This document shows, piece after piece, positions 47,870 to 56,840 of a DNA stretch of 64,000 nt. Within the stretch, counting starts at the first letter, position 1; the number at the start of each line of letters is the position of its first letter. The stretch comes from Aquabacterium sp. GTDB taxonomy: Bacteria; Pseudomonadota; Gammaproteobacteria; Burkholderiales; Burkholderiaceae_C. The translations under genes were made by a program, and so were the position numbers. The stretch covers positions 62,001-126,000 of the forward strand of contig NZ_JACRAH010000009.1 of NCBI RefSeq assembly GCF_016234775.1, given 5' to 3'. Below the pieces are notes generated by a model. It worked only from the letters and a program-made list of their open reading frames with translations. It was not told the origin of the DNA and ran no database searches.

Positions 47870-48910
47870 TCACCGGCGCGTCACCCGCCCTTGTCGGAAG
47901 TGCCGCGGTGACAAGCCGCTCCAGCGCTTGAACGCCCTGGAAAAACACGAAGGCTCCGCATAGCCCAATCGCTCGGCGATATCCTCCACGGTCATGTCGG
48001 TGGTGTGCAGCAACTCTTCCGCCAGCACGCGGCGCGCATCATCGGCCAGCGCTTCAAACACCACGCCCTCATCGGCGAGCCGCCGCCGCAAGGTGCGCAC
48101 GCTCATCTGCATTGAATCGGCCACTTGCAGCATGGTGGGCATGGCGCGGCTGTGCATCATCAGCTGATCGCGGATGCGCCCGGCCAGACCGCCTTGCAGC
48201 TTGCGCCGGGTCAGCAGCCGCTGGCATTCATCCTCGCACAGCTGGAGTGCGGCCGCATCCCCTTGAGGCAGCGGCAGTTGCGCCAAAGCCTGGCTGATGC
48301 CTACCCGGTTCTGGGCCTGATTGAAAACCGGCGCATGCCCGTAGAGCGCTTCGATCCGGTCCGCGTAAGCCGGGCGCGGTCGCCTGAGTTCGAGCCGCGT
48401 CAAGGGCAGTTGCATGGGCAGCACGTCACGCTGCAGTTGCAGGATCATGGTGCTGTCGCGGTCAACGAAAAAGTCCCGCACGTCTTCGGGCACGTCCTTG
48501 TCTTCGCAGATCAGCAGGGCCTCGTCGGCCGTGTCGGCCATGACGGGCTGGCAGAACGCACAGGTCAGGCGCGTGTAGCGGATGCCGACCTCCACCGCCT
48601 TCCACGCGCTCGGGCTGCTTTGCAGCGCGAAGCCCCAGATGCCGAAGGTGGTGGGGTGGTAGCGCAGCCCGGCGTCCAGGCCCAGGCCGATGTCGGGGCC
48701 CAGGTGCCTGAGCAGATTGCGTGCGACTTGCATTTCCTGCATGGCCTCGACCATGCGCTCGGGCTGGGCCAGTTGCAGCTCGCTCAGGCCCGTGCCGGCC
48801 AGGCAGTCACGCGCGCTCAAGCCATGTTCGCGCCCCAGGCCGAACAGGATGCGGGTGCTGGCAATGTTGCGTGGGAAATCCCAGCGGGGGCGGTTGGGTG
48901 ACATGGCCAT
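47870..48910 (-). CDS. AraC family transcription regulator
   Basis: A 346-residue regulator with the arabinose-binding-like N-terminal domain (FGIWGFALQSSPSAWKAVEVGIRY) and two helix-turn-helix motifs (MLQVADSMQMSVRTLRRRLADEG and VEDIAERLGYAEPSCFSRAFKRWSG). ATG 48910 is the probable start; 48904 and 48934 are alternatives. It is divergent from the metal-dependent hydrolase gene at 49035, which may be its target. Confidence 0.87.
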   Translation of the reverse strand: MAMSPNRPRWDFPRNIASTRILFGLGREHGLSARDCLAGTGLSELQLAQPERMVEAMQEMQVARNLLRHLGPDIGLGLDAGLRYHPTTFGIWGFALQSSPSAWKAVEVGIRYTRLTCAFCQPVMADTADEALLICEDKDVPEDVRDFFVDRDSTMILQLQRDVLPMQLPLTRLELRRPRPAYADRIEALYGHAPVFNQAQNRVGISQALAQLPLPQGDAAALQLCEDECQRLLTRRKLQGGLAGRIRDQLMMHSRAMPTMLQVADSMQMSVRTLRRRLADEGVVFEALADDARRVLAEELLHTTDMTVEDIAERLGYAEPSCFSRAFKRWSGLSPRHFRQGRVTRR

Positions 48911-49034
48911 GGCGGTTGAAACGTGTGGCCTCAAATGTCAAGTTGGGGCCGCATACGCCATTCTCGCCGAGGGGGGCGCTGTTTACGCTGAAGGCTGTCA
49001 CTTCTTGCCCCAAGTACAGCTTGACCTGCCTGCC

Positions 49035-49961
49035 ATGAACGCACTTACCGGTTCCACTTCACCGACCCACCTGGCACCTCGCAAGGTGCAGTTCGACTGG
49101 TCTGACGTGCCCTTGCACTGGATCCCCGATCAGCCCTTTGCCAGCCATTTTCTGAGCCAGTTGCACATGATGTTGCCCATTGGCGAGTTCTGGTTCTGCA
49201 AGCTGTTCAACCAGGCCTTGCCGCTGGTGCGCGACGAGCGCCTGGCTGAAGATGTCAATGCCTTCATTCGCCAGGAAGCCGTGCATGCGCGATCCCATCA
49301 GGGCGCGTCGAAACATTATCTGGGTGCGCATGGCATCGAGACGCAAAGCTTCATCGATCGTGTGACCTGGCTGTTTCAGGAGGGGCCTTTGTCAGATGAG
49401 CCCTTTGGCCGGCCCTTGCCCAAGTGGCTGGCTCGGCGGTGGCTGATCTTCCGCCTGGGCATCATCGCCAACATCGAGCACACGACCTGCACGGTGGGCA
49501 CATACATCCTGCGCAATCAGCGATGGGATGAGGTGGGGGCTGACGAGACCGTGCTGGACATCCTGCGTTGGCATTGCGCCGAAGAGGTCGAGCACCGCTG
49601 CGTGGCCTTCGATCTGTACCGCCATCTGGGTGGCCACTACGCCACGCGCTGGGTGCACAAATTGATCTGGATCCCCTGGTTTCTGTACGTGTATGCGCGT
49701 GGTGTGGAGCACATCGTGCGTCAGGATCCTGCCTTCAAGGGACGTGGGGCCGGGCCCTTCAGCCTGTCGTTCTGGCGGCAATGGCGCCGAGCTGGCAAGG
49801 GCGGCTTTCTGCCTGGCATCGGCTGGTTCCTCAAGGAGGAGTTGCGTTACCTGAAGCCACGTTATGAGCCCGTGGATGAGGGCGACACCGCCGAGGCCCT
49901 GGCCTATATGGCGCGTTCACAGGGCGTGCGTGCGGGTGCCATGGCGGTGGGCCGCTGGTAG
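49035..49961 (+). CDS. Metal-dependent hydrolase (PF10118-like)
   Basis: A 308-residue ferritin-like-fold enzyme with FIRQEAVHARSHQ (Glu and His ligands) and HCAEEVEHRCVAFDLY (a second Glu and His set), as in the predicted metal-dependent hydrolase family. Its start is ATG 49035. A paralog of similar length is at 59295 inside the gat operon. The substrate is not known; the AraC neighbour suggests an inducible function, possibly in lipid or aromatic metabolism. Confidence 0.8.
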   Translation: MNALTGSTSPTHLAPRKVQFDWSDVPLHWIPDQPFASHFLSQLHMMLPIGEFWFCKLFNQALPLVRDERLAEDVNAFIRQEAVHARSHQGASKHYLGAHGIETQSFIDRVTWLFQEGPLSDEPFGRPLPKWLARRWLIFRLGIIANIEHTTCTVGTYILRNQRWDEVGADETVLDILRWHCAEEVEHRCVAFDLYRHLGGHYATRWVHKLIWIPWFLYVYARGVEHIVRQDPAFKGRGAGPFSLSFWRQWRRAGKGGFLPGIGWFLKEELRYLKPRYEPVDEGDTAEALAYMARSQGVRAGAMAVGRW

Positions 49962-50010
49962 GTGGCTGGTGCGGCGTCCTCCAGCCTGGTGCCGAGCTTC
50001 GCCGCGCCCA

Positions 50011-50454
50011 TCAGATGATGGCAGCCAGTGCGCGCCAGGTGTAGGCCAAAGCTACTGCCGTCACCAGCAGCACGCTGAGCGCGCCAGCGGCACCGGTGTC
50101 ATCGACCTCGGCCGGGTTCAGGCGGCTGCGGGCGATTTCGCGGTGGATCATGAACACGGGCAGGGCGGCACTGAAGGCGATCAGCAGGGAGGCTGGCAAG
50201 TACCAGAAGTAGCCGCCCATCTTCAGGCGGCGGCCTTCGGTCAGCATCCAGCGCCACACCACGGCGAACACGAACATGATGTCCACCGTGATGAAGCGGC
50301 TGGCCGCATTGACCAACGTATCCTGCCAGAAGTGCACATTGCCTTGCACGATACCCAGCGACAGGTAGGGCTTGAGTTGGGCGGCCGTGCCGGTCAGAGC
50401 GGCCACGGCGATCAGGCCGTAGAAAACGCACAGGGCGGTCTGTTTGCTGTTCAT
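50011..50454 (-). CDS. DUF2834-like membrane protein
   Basis: A 147-residue protein with four predicted membrane helices (for example ALCVFYGLIAVAAL and WYLPASLLIAFSAALPVFMI) and a central TVDIMFVFAVVWRWM of the DUF2834 type. It overlaps the upstream AraC gene by 4 bases (ATGA), so it is co-translated with that regulator. No function is known. Confidence 0.72.
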   Translation of the reverse strand: MNSKQTALCVFYGLIAVAALTGTAAQLKPYLSLGIVQGNVHFWQDTLVNAASRFITVDIMFVFAVVWRWMLTEGRRLKMGGYFWYLPASLLIAFSAALPVFMIHREIARSRLNPAEVDDTGAAGALSVLLVTAVALAYTWRALAAII

Positions 50455-51530
50455 GTGTCGGACCCTTGCGTGGATTCTGTGTGGATGGGGGTGTCAGCGT
50501 TGCCGGGGCCGCCGCGCAGTTGCGATGGCGTCTTGCCTGTGGCGCGTTTGAAAGCGCGCGTGAAGGCGGCGGCATCGGCAAAGCCTGCTGCGTGAGCAAT
50601 TTGCGCGATGGTCTTGTCGGTCTCCAGCAGCAAGACCTCGGCGTATTCGATGCCAACTTCCGTGCGCAGTTGCGGCAAGGTGGTGCCTTCGTCTTTCAGG
50701 CGGCGGCTCAAGGTGCGGGGTGACATGGCCAGCGCTTCAGCCAGGGCATCGGCGTCCAGCAACTGCTTCTGGCGCACGGCGGTCTGCAGGCGGCGCTTGA
50801 CCTCGCGCGATGTGGGTTTCGTGTCCTGGCGAGCCTGGCTTTGCTGCTCCAGCGTGGCTTTCATCAGCAGGTGCGAGGCGCGGCTGGGGGCCATCAGCGG
50901 GATGTTCAGATCCTGCCTGGGCACCACGAACTTGTTCTGCCTGGCATTGAACACGAACTTCACGCCGAAGGCGGCTTCGTACTCGGCCGGATCGCCCATG
51001 GGGCTGTGCATCAGGTAGACCGTGCCACCGGAGATGGGCCGGGTCAGGAAGGGCATGATCTTCAGCGGTGCCAGCACCACGGTTTCCGTGAAGAAGTCGT
51101 TGACGGGGCCGAAGTCGTACTTGCGCTCGATGATGACGTGCGCCTCATCGCCCACATCCTGGCGCCGCATCTCGAACGCAGGCATCACCAGTGACGAATA
51201 CTTGAGCGCCCCTTGCAAGGCCTCACCCAGGTTGGCCGACGTGATGGCCAGCATGCCCACCGGGCCATGTGTGGTCACCGGGAAGTGGGCCATGAAGGTG
51301 ACCAGCGGCGGCGGACCGGGCGGGCACTGGGCCAGGAAGTGCGCCAGTGCACGCTGCATCTGCAGGCCATTGATGGTCTGCCAGGGCATGAAGGGCCGGG
51401 GCAGCTCGATGCCGCAATAGCGGTACAGCTCCTCCACGTCCTGATGCAGGTCGCGGGCGAGCGCTTCCCCGATCTCCATGTACTGGATGGGGAAGGTCAG
51501 GCTCTTGAGTATGCGGTCTGAACTCACCAT
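50451..51530 (-). CDS. AraC family regulator, paralog 1
   Basis: A 359-residue regulator. The N-terminal ligand domain includes PVTTHGPVGMLAITSANLGEALQGALKYSSLVMPAF. The HTH region has LAEALAMSPRTLSRRLKDEG and IAQIAHAAGFADAAAFTRAFKRATG, with TPSQLRG at the end. It is clearly paralogous to the AraC at 54237 over most of its length. Both lie beside genes that carry the shared operator-like repeat. It sits between the DUF2306 gene and the DUF2834 gene, all on the same strand. Confidence 0.9.
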   Translation of the reverse strand: MVSSDRILKSLTFPIQYMEIGEALARDLHQDVEELYRYCGIELPRPFMPWQTINGLQMQRALAHFLAQCPPGPPPLVTFMAHFPVTTHGPVGMLAITSANLGEALQGALKYSSLVMPAFEMRRQDVGDEAHVIIERKYDFGPVNDFFTETVVLAPLKIMPFLTRPISGGTVYLMHSPMGDPAEYEAAFGVKFVFNARQNKFVVPRQDLNIPLMAPSRASHLLMKATLEQQSQARQDTKPTSREVKRRLQTAVRQKQLLDADALAEALAMSPRTLSRRLKDEGTTLPQLRTEVGIEYAEVLLLETDKTIAQIAHAAGFADAAAFTRAFKRATGKTPSQLRGGPGNADTPIHTESTQGSDT

Positions 51531-51544
51531 GGGCCGATGCGTGT

Positions 51545-53119
51545 TTATCGGGCCAGTTTACTGTGCGTGGCTTCGCTGAACAGGGCGTACACGAAAGCGC
51601 CCATCAGCAGCATCCATTCGCCATAGCTGGCCATGCGGAAGACGTGGCCCTCCTGCACGAACTGCGGGTCGATGGGCTGCGCGCCAATCAGCGGCAGGGC
51701 CCAGTAGAAGCTGGGTGTGGCCACCAGGCAGGCGATCACGAACACGCCCCATTCCTTGACCCAGACATGGCGCTTTGTGACCAGTGCAAAGGCCAGCAGG
51801 GCGGACAACAGCAGCGTCACGCTGCCGCCAAACAGGTAGATGGCACCGCCAGCGAGGGTGGCAAAGCTGGGCAGACCCATCTGCACGCCCCATTGCACCA
51901 ACACCGCGCCCACAGCACCGCCTGCGGCGGCCAGTGCCCAGCCGCTGAGGCCCATGTAGCGGGCCGGTGAGGCCTTGGCCACAAAGGCCGTCCACATCAG
52001 ATGCGCACCAGCGATCAGGCCCAGCAAGGTGGCGATCGTGAACAGTTGGCGTGTGGCGGCTTGCGCCACGATCACCTGGTCTTCCAGCTGGATGACGCCA
52101 GCAGGGATCCATTGCGCGGCGTGTTCGATGTGTTGCAGGCCAGGCTGCAACAGGTAGTGTTGAACGGTGGTGGCGCCGGCAGCCAGGAGCACCAGCGGGC
52201 TCAGCATGGCCAGCAGGCGGCCCGCGCTGGCGTACAGGCCAAAGGGCTGCGCCACCTTCTGTGCGGAGGCGGCCGAGCGGTCAGCCTGCAGCCAGCGGTT
52301 GATCGTGAACAGGCCGTAGCCGATCATCACCGTCAGCGGCACCAGCACGCCGGTGACAGCGTAGTTGCCTTCCAGCTGGCGCATGTCCTGCGGGCCGAAC
52401 ATGCCGAAGGCCAGCCAGCCGTAGCGCTGGATGGGTGCGGTCAGCAGCAGGCCGAAGTTCAGGCACATGAAGGCCTGGTGCTGGGCAATGCGCTTTTGCA
52501 GCATCGAGTAGATCGCCATCCACAAGGTCACCGTCACGCCAATGGCCAGCGCCCACAGGCCCACGTAAAAGGTGAGGTGGTCATAGATGTCCACCACGGC
52601 TGTGCGCGACAGGTAGATCATCGCGGCGATCATGGCCGATTGCGCAGCCAGGATGTAGAGCCCACCGAAGGCACGGTGCCACAGCGGGAAGCGGCGGCGG
52701 AAAGCCGGCCAGAACTGCAGGGCACCGAAGAGCATGCAGACCCCACCCAGCGCGTTGTGGATGGACAAGGTGATGCCGTTGAATTTGGGCATCAGCGCGT
52801 AGTGGATGGCCGGCTCGCTCAGACCGTCCTTGCCAAAGCTGTATTGGGGTGAGCTGTGCTTGCGCAGGAAGTCAAAGCCGATGCCACTGTGTTCGGCCGC
52901 TGATCCGCTGCTGTCGCCTGCTTCGGCGGCGCGCTGCATCTCGATGCGCTTGGCCGCCACCTCGGCGTTGCCGGCGCCCTTGTAGTTCACGATGCCCGTG
53001 TCGATGGCCACGACGCCATACAGCAGCATGGCCAGCGCCAGCACGACGGCGATGGCGCGCACCAGCCAGGCGCCCTTCATGGCGGGGGTGGAGATGGGGG
53101 TATCGGCGGCAAGGCTCAT
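51545..53119 (-). CDS. DUF2306 multi-spanning membrane protein
   Basis: A 524-residue membrane protein with about twelve helices. The DUF2306 core lies at about 105-250 (IHNALGGVCMLFGALQFWPAFRRRFPLWHRAFGGLYI), with conserved His that could bind haem or another cofactor. The rest is further hydrophobic helices and a loop rich in Ala/Ser near 280. It lies 14 bp before the AraC paralog on the same strand, and one copy of the operator-like repeat is 54 bp upstream. Function unknown. Confidence 0.75.
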   Translation of the reverse strand: MSLAADTPISTPAMKGAWLVRAIAVVLALAMLLYGVVAIDTGIVNYKGAGNAEVAAKRIEMQRAAEAGDSSGSAAEHSGIGFDFLRKHSSPQYSFGKDGLSEPAIHYALMPKFNGITLSIHNALGGVCMLFGALQFWPAFRRRFPLWHRAFGGLYILAAQSAMIAAMIYLSRTAVVDIYDHLTFYVGLWALAIGVTVTLWMAIYSMLQKRIAQHQAFMCLNFGLLLTAPIQRYGWLAFGMFGPQDMRQLEGNYAVTGVLVPLTVMIGYGLFTINRWLQADRSAASAQKVAQPFGLYASAGRLLAMLSPLVLLAAGATTVQHYLLQPGLQHIEHAAQWIPAGVIQLEDQVIVAQAATRQLFTIATLLGLIAGAHLMWTAFVAKASPARYMGLSGWALAAAGGAVGAVLVQWGVQMGLPSFATLAGGAIYLFGGSVTLLLSALLAFALVTKRHVWVKEWGVFVIACLVATPSFYWALPLIGAQPIDPQFVQEGHVFRMASYGEWMLLMGAFVYALFSEATHSKLAR

Positions 53120-53172
53120 GGTGGTCCTGTCGAGGTGCGGGCGGATGATGGCGTGATGCTAAGGATGGCGAC

Positions 53173-53210
53173 TTGACCTTATCGGCCAATGGTGTGCTCG
53201 AATGGCCATG
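53173..53210. promoter_or_regulatory. Shared operator-like repeat, copy a
   Basis: A 38-bp sequence about 90% identical to copy b at 54256. It starts TTGACC-TTATC-GGCCAA, an imperfect dyad, and continues to TGTGCTCGA. It lies just upstream of the DUF2306 gene start. Confidence 0.6.
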
Positions 53211-53253
53211 CTTTTGCCTGCTCAGGTCGCCGGTGTCAGCGAATATTCAGCCC

Positions 53254-53289
53254 GGTCTGCCTGCCGCCATTGGCGGCCGCAGGCAGACC
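53254..53289. other. Strong hairpin after PEP-CTERM gene
   Basis: An 11-bp perfect stem (53254-53264 with 53279-53289) with a second inner stem (cgcc-att-ggcg) follows the PEP-CTERM gene stop. No T run follows on either strand, so it is not a typical Rho-independent terminator. It may protect the mRNA 3' end. Confidence 0.55.
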
Positions 53290-53297
53290 AGTCTGGG

Positions 53298-54119
53298 TTA
53301 ACGGGCGCGACGGCGGCGAGCCGCCAGGCCCAGGCCAGCCAAGCCCAGGCCCATCAGCGCGTAGGTGGATGGCTCAGGAACCGCGGGCGTGACCTTGAGG
53401 CTGACGGTCGACACGATGGTGCCGAAGTCGGTCACTGTCTTCAGCGAGGTGATGCCGTTGGCAGTCAGGCCCATGGCTGTGGCGAACAAGTCGAATGCTG
53501 CCGGGTTGATGGTCAGGCCAGAGCGGGTGTTGGTGAGGGACATCACGCCGCCGCCAGCAGATGCGAGTGACAGGTCCAGCGCGGTAGGACCGGTGACGGT
53601 GGCGATGTCCCACAGCCAGACATTGTTCCGTGTGCCCACGCCGTTGGCGCCGACCAGGTCCGCGTAGACCTTCCTGGCGGTCAGGTCGACGCTCAGGTTG
53701 AGAATCTTCAGCGAGCCACCGGTGGTGGAGATGTTGGTCGTCAGGGCGCTTTGCAGCGAACCACCCGCTGTGCCCGCGCCAGTCACCGTCAGGGTCGTGC
53801 CGGTGAGGTCGGCGCTCAGCGAGGTGACAGGTGCCGCGGCCGAGGCCGACGAGATCGACACCACCTTGGTGGCCGCATTGGTCTTGTAGGTCACGGTGGT
53901 GGTGGCGGGCGCCACGCCAGCGACTTGCACCTTGCCCGCGTTCAATGCCCCGATCAAGGTGCTGGAGAACGTCAGCGTGTCCGTGCCTATCAGGTCTGAC
54001 AGGGTGTAGCCGGACTCCGTCACGGTGCCATTGGCAAGCAGGGAGACACTGTTGGCGTTCGCCACGCCGGCTGCGACGAAGGCAGCCGTGGCCACCAGGG
54101 TTTTCATTGCAAATTTCAT
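53298..54119 (-). CDS. PEP-CTERM sorting domain protein
   Basis: A 273-residue exported protein with a signal peptide (MKFAMKTLVATAAFVAAGVANA), a long Ala/Thr/Ser/Gly-rich beta region, and the C-terminal sorting signal VPEPSTYALMG, hydrophobic helix, RRRRAR. Such proteins are handled by exosortase and linked to exopolysaccharide; no exosortase is in the window. It lies between copies a and b of the operator-like repeat and between the two AraC paralog loci. Confidence 0.88.
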   Translation of the reverse strand: MKFAMKTLVATAAFVAAGVANANSVSLLANGTVTESGYTLSDLIGTDTLTFSSTLIGALNAGKVQVAGVAPATTTVTYKTNAATKVVSISSASAAAPVTSLSADLTGTTLTVTGAGTAGGSLQSALTTNISTTGGSLKILNLSVDLTARKVYADLVGANGVGTRNNVWLWDIATVTGPTALDLSLASAGGGVMSLTNTRSGLTINPAAFDLFATAMGLTANGITSLKTVTDFGTIVSTVSLKVTPAVPEPSTYALMGLGLAGLGLAARRRRAR

Positions 54120-54236
54120 ATGGGTTACTGCTTCTTCAGACAATGCTGTCTATTTGGTTGAATCTGCTCGTGCCGCCGCAAGTGGGTTTGAGGTTCTGCC
54201 CCCAGGCGGACCCTGCGGCCGATCCGTCGGGTGGGC

Positions 54237-55361
54237 TCATTCTGGATTTGGGGGCTTGACCTTATCGGTCAATGGTGTGCTCGATTCGCCATGTTGCGGG
54301 GGCCCTGACGAGGGCACGGTGGCCTCCCTCCGGGTGCCCTGGCGAAGCTGTGTGGGGGTGCGGCCCGTGCCGCGCCTGAAGGCTCGCGTAAAGGCGGCCG
54401 CATCCTGAAATCCTGATGCGTTGGCAATCTGCAGGATGCTCTTGCTCGTCTCCAGCAGCAGTACTTCGGCGTAGGCGATGCTGGCTTCGGTGCGCAACTG
54501 AGGCAGGGTCGTGCCCTCTTGTTGCAGGCGTCGGCTCAGTGTTCGGGCTGAGATCGCCAGTGCTTGGGCGATCTTGGCCAGGTCGATCAACAGGTTTTCG
54601 CGCACGGCCTTGTCCAGCAGGCGCCGTACTTCCTGGGTTACGGGGCGGCTTTGTGGGCGCAGTTGCTGTTGCTGCTCCAGTGTGGCCTTCATCAGCATGT
54701 GAGAGGTGCGGCTGGGCGCCAGCAAGGGGATGCTCAGGTCTTCGCGTGCCAGCACGATCTTGTCTTGCTGGCTGTTGAAGAGGAAGCGGGCGTTGAAGGC
54801 CTGTTCGTAGTCGGCGACCGGGCCCAGGGGGGCGTGCCTGAAGTGCACTTCCGGCAGATGTGTCGGCAGCCGGCTCAGAAAGGGGCCGATCTGCAGGAAG
54901 GCCGCCACGACGGTCTCGGTGAAAAAGTCATTGACCTCGCCAAAGTCGTGCTGGCGTTCAAAGACCATGTGCACCTGATCGTGTACGTCATGGCGGCGCA
55001 TGGCGTAGGCAGGCATCACCAGAGACGAATAGTCCAGCGCGCCCTGCAGGGCTTCACCCATGTTGCGGGCGGTGATCGCCAGCACGCCAATGGGGCCGTG
55101 CGTGGTGACGGCGCAGTGCGCCATGTAGCTCACCAGGGGCGGCACCCCGGCTGTGTGGGTTTGCAGAAATCTGGCCATCGCCCGCTGCATTTGCTTGCCG
55201 TTGATGGTCTGCCAGGGCAGGGCCACCCTCGGGTAGGTGACGCCGCAAAATTGATAGAACTCGGCCACGTCCAGTCCTTTTTCCCGCACGATGGATTCAC
55301 CCGCGTCCAGATAGCTGGCAGGGAAGGACAGGCTCTGAAGGATGCGGTCCGGGTCGGGCAT
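54237..55361 (-). CDS. AraC family regulator, paralog 2
   Basis: A 374-residue regulator very close to paralog 1 (PVTTHGP versus AVTTHGP, the same LGEALQGALxYSSLVMPA core, and the same HTH). The C-terminus is longer by about 30 residues, including STPLTDKVKPPNPE, which is encoded by DNA that contains copy b of the operator-like repeat. The extension may therefore be translated regulatory DNA. It is divergent from the alpha/beta hydrolase operon, with copy c of the repeat between them. Confidence 0.9.
   Translation of the reverse strand: MPDPDRILQSLSFPASYLDAGESIVREKGLDVAEFYQFCGVTYPRVALPWQTINGKQMQRAMARFLQTHTAGVPPLVSYMAHCAVTTHGPIGVLAITARNMGEALQGALDYSSLVMPAYAMRRHDVHDQVHMVFERQHDFGEVNDFFTETVVAAFLQIGPFLSRLPTHLPEVHFRHAPLGPVADYEQAFNARFLFNSQQDKIVLAREDLSIPLLAPSRTSHMLMKATLEQQQQLRPQSRPVTQEVRRLLDKAVRENLLIDLAKIAQALAISARTLSRRLQQEGTTLPQLRTEASIAYAEVLLLETSKSILQIANASGFQDAAAFTRAFRRGTGRTPTQLRQGTRREATVPSSGPPQHGESSTPLTDKVKPPNPE
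54256..54293. promoter_or_regulatory. Shared operator-like repeat, copy b
   Basis: Perfect dyad TTGACC-TTATC-GGTCAA followed by the same tail as copy a. It lies in the 3' end of the AraC paralog 2 gene and about 140 bp upstream of the PEP-CTERM gene start. Confidence 0.6.
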
Positions 55362-55412
55362 GGCGGCGGTGGTGGCTTGATGAGTGGCCTCAGCTTAGGC
55401 AGGTGTAGCGTG

Positions 55413-55436
55413 CCTGAACGGTCAATCATGTGCCTC
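55413..55436. promoter_or_regulatory. Shared operator-like repeat, copy c (partial)
   Basis: Contains CGGTCAATCATGTGC, matching the second half of copies a and b. It lies in the 200-bp gap between AraC paralog 2 and the hydrolase operon. The match is weaker than a to b. Confidence 0.4.
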
Positions 55437-55561
55437 AGGCGCCAGGCTGGTGTCGTGTGCATGTTGACGCGTTCGGCACGGCATTGGCGTTTCAGGCATG
55501 GTCAGCGCTGCTGAAATACGGGCTGGTTTCTTCAGACAGATCAATTTCCCAGGAGTTGGCC

Positions 55562-56380
55562 ATGGCCCGTGAGCAAGTGATCGCCGGTGTGCCTGTGTTC
55601 ATCGAAGGCGAGGGCCCCGAGACCATCCTCATGCTGCATGGTTGGCCCGACACCCATCGACTGTGGGATCGGCAGGTGGCGTTTTTCAGCGCGCACCACC
55701 GCTGTGTGACCATGACCCTGCCGGGCTTTGACAAGGTGGGCCTGGACGGTGGTTTCTCGCTGGATCATGTCGTGGCCGTGATCGCGAAGGTGGTGGAGAC
55801 CGTCAGCCCGCATCAGAAGGTCACGCTGATGCTGCACGACTGGGGTTGTGCCTTCGGTTACCAGTTCGCCATGCTGCACCCCGAGCGCGTGGCCCGCATC
55901 GTGGCCATTGATGTGGGGGATGCCAACTCGCCGGCTTTTCAGCAGTCTTTGTCCATCGTGGCCAAAGGCATGGTCTTCACCTACCAGATCACGCTGGCCT
56001 TGGCCTGGTACGTCGGGGGCGCGATTGGCAACGGGATCACGCGCGGCATGGCCCGGGCATTGCAGGCCAAGGCTGATCCGCGCCACGTGCACGCGGGCAT
56101 GAACTACCCCTATGCCATGCGCTGGATGAAAGCGTTTGGAGGCTTCGACGCCATGCGCCAGATCGAGCCAGAGTGCCCATTCTTCTACGCCTATGGGCGC
56201 AAGAAGCCCTTCATGTTCCATTCGCCGCAGTGGGTGAAGCGCCTGGCTGGCCGCGAAGGCAACGAGGTGCGCGGCTTCAACAGCGGCCACTGGGTGATGG
56301 TGGACTGCGCCGATGAATTCAATGCTTCCGTGGCGGACTGGTTGTCTGCTTCTTCGACTCAAAAGGTGATGTATGGCTGA
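55562..56380 (+). CDS. Alpha/beta hydrolase, epoxide-hydrolase-like
   Basis: A 272-residue hydrolase with oxyanion segment HGWPDT and the nucleophile elbow HDWG (LMLHDWGCAFGYQFA). The nucleophile is Asp, as in epoxide hydrolases and haloalkane dehalogenases. The closing His lies in SGHWVMVDCADEF. CAGGAG precedes ATG 55562. Its stop overlaps the next gene by 8 bases. The substrate is unknown; it may act with the SRPBCC protein and membrane protein downstream. Confidence 0.85.
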   Translation: MAREQVIAGVPVFIEGEGPETILMLHGWPDTHRLWDRQVAFFSAHHRCVTMTLPGFDKVGLDGGFSLDHVVAVIAKVVETVSPHQKVTLMLHDWGCAFGYQFAMLHPERVARIVAIDVGDANSPAFQQSLSIVAKGMVFTYQITLALAWYVGGAIGNGITRGMARALQAKADPRHVHAGMNYPYAMRWMKAFGGFDAMRQIEPECPFFYAYGRKKPFMFHSPQWVKRLAGREGNEVRGFNSGHWVMVDCADEFNASVADWLSASSTQKVMYG

Positions 56381-56840
56381 GGTATTCCGAGTGGAAGTGG
56401 TGCGCGACATGGCGGCCACGCGAGAGCAGGTGTTCAAGCTGATCAGCGATCACCGTGCGTATGCGCGTTACCCCGGCGTGAAAGCGGCCAGGCTGATCAG
56501 TCCAGGCCAGCGCGAGGCTGATGGCCAGGGCGCGGTGCGGGCCTTGTCCGTTGACGGTGGGGTGACCTTTGTGGAAGCGATCACCCGCTTCGAGCCCGGC
56601 AAGCGCATGGACTATCTGATCCTCAACAAGTGGCTGCCCATGCGGCACAAGGGTGCGGTAATCACGCTGGAGGCGCAGGGCCGCATGACGCGCGTGCGCT
56701 GGGTCAGCACATTCGAGGTGCCGGTGCCGCTGATCGGTGGCCTGATCGGCCGCAAGATGGTGGCGCAGTTCACGCAAGGCTTCTCGGGCATGCTGGCAGC
56801 CATGGCGGCTCAGCTTGACAAGCAGGTGCAGGCCGCATGA
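56373..56840 (+). CDS. SRPBCC family protein
   Basis: A 155-residue START-like fold protein with AATREQVFKLISDHRAYARYPGV at the N-terminus and a long C-terminal helix (KMVAQFTQGFSGMLAAMAAQLDKQV). Such proteins bind hydrophobic ligands in a deep cavity. It overlaps both neighbours (8 and 4 bases), so the three form one operon. Confidence 0.85.
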   Translation: MAEVFRVEVVRDMAATREQVFKLISDHRAYARYPGVKAARLISPGQREADGQGAVRALSVDGGVTFVEAITRFEPGKRMDYLILNKWLPMRHKGAVITLEAQGRMTRVRWVSTFEVPVPLIGGLIGRKMVAQFTQGFSGMLAAMAAQLDKQVQAA

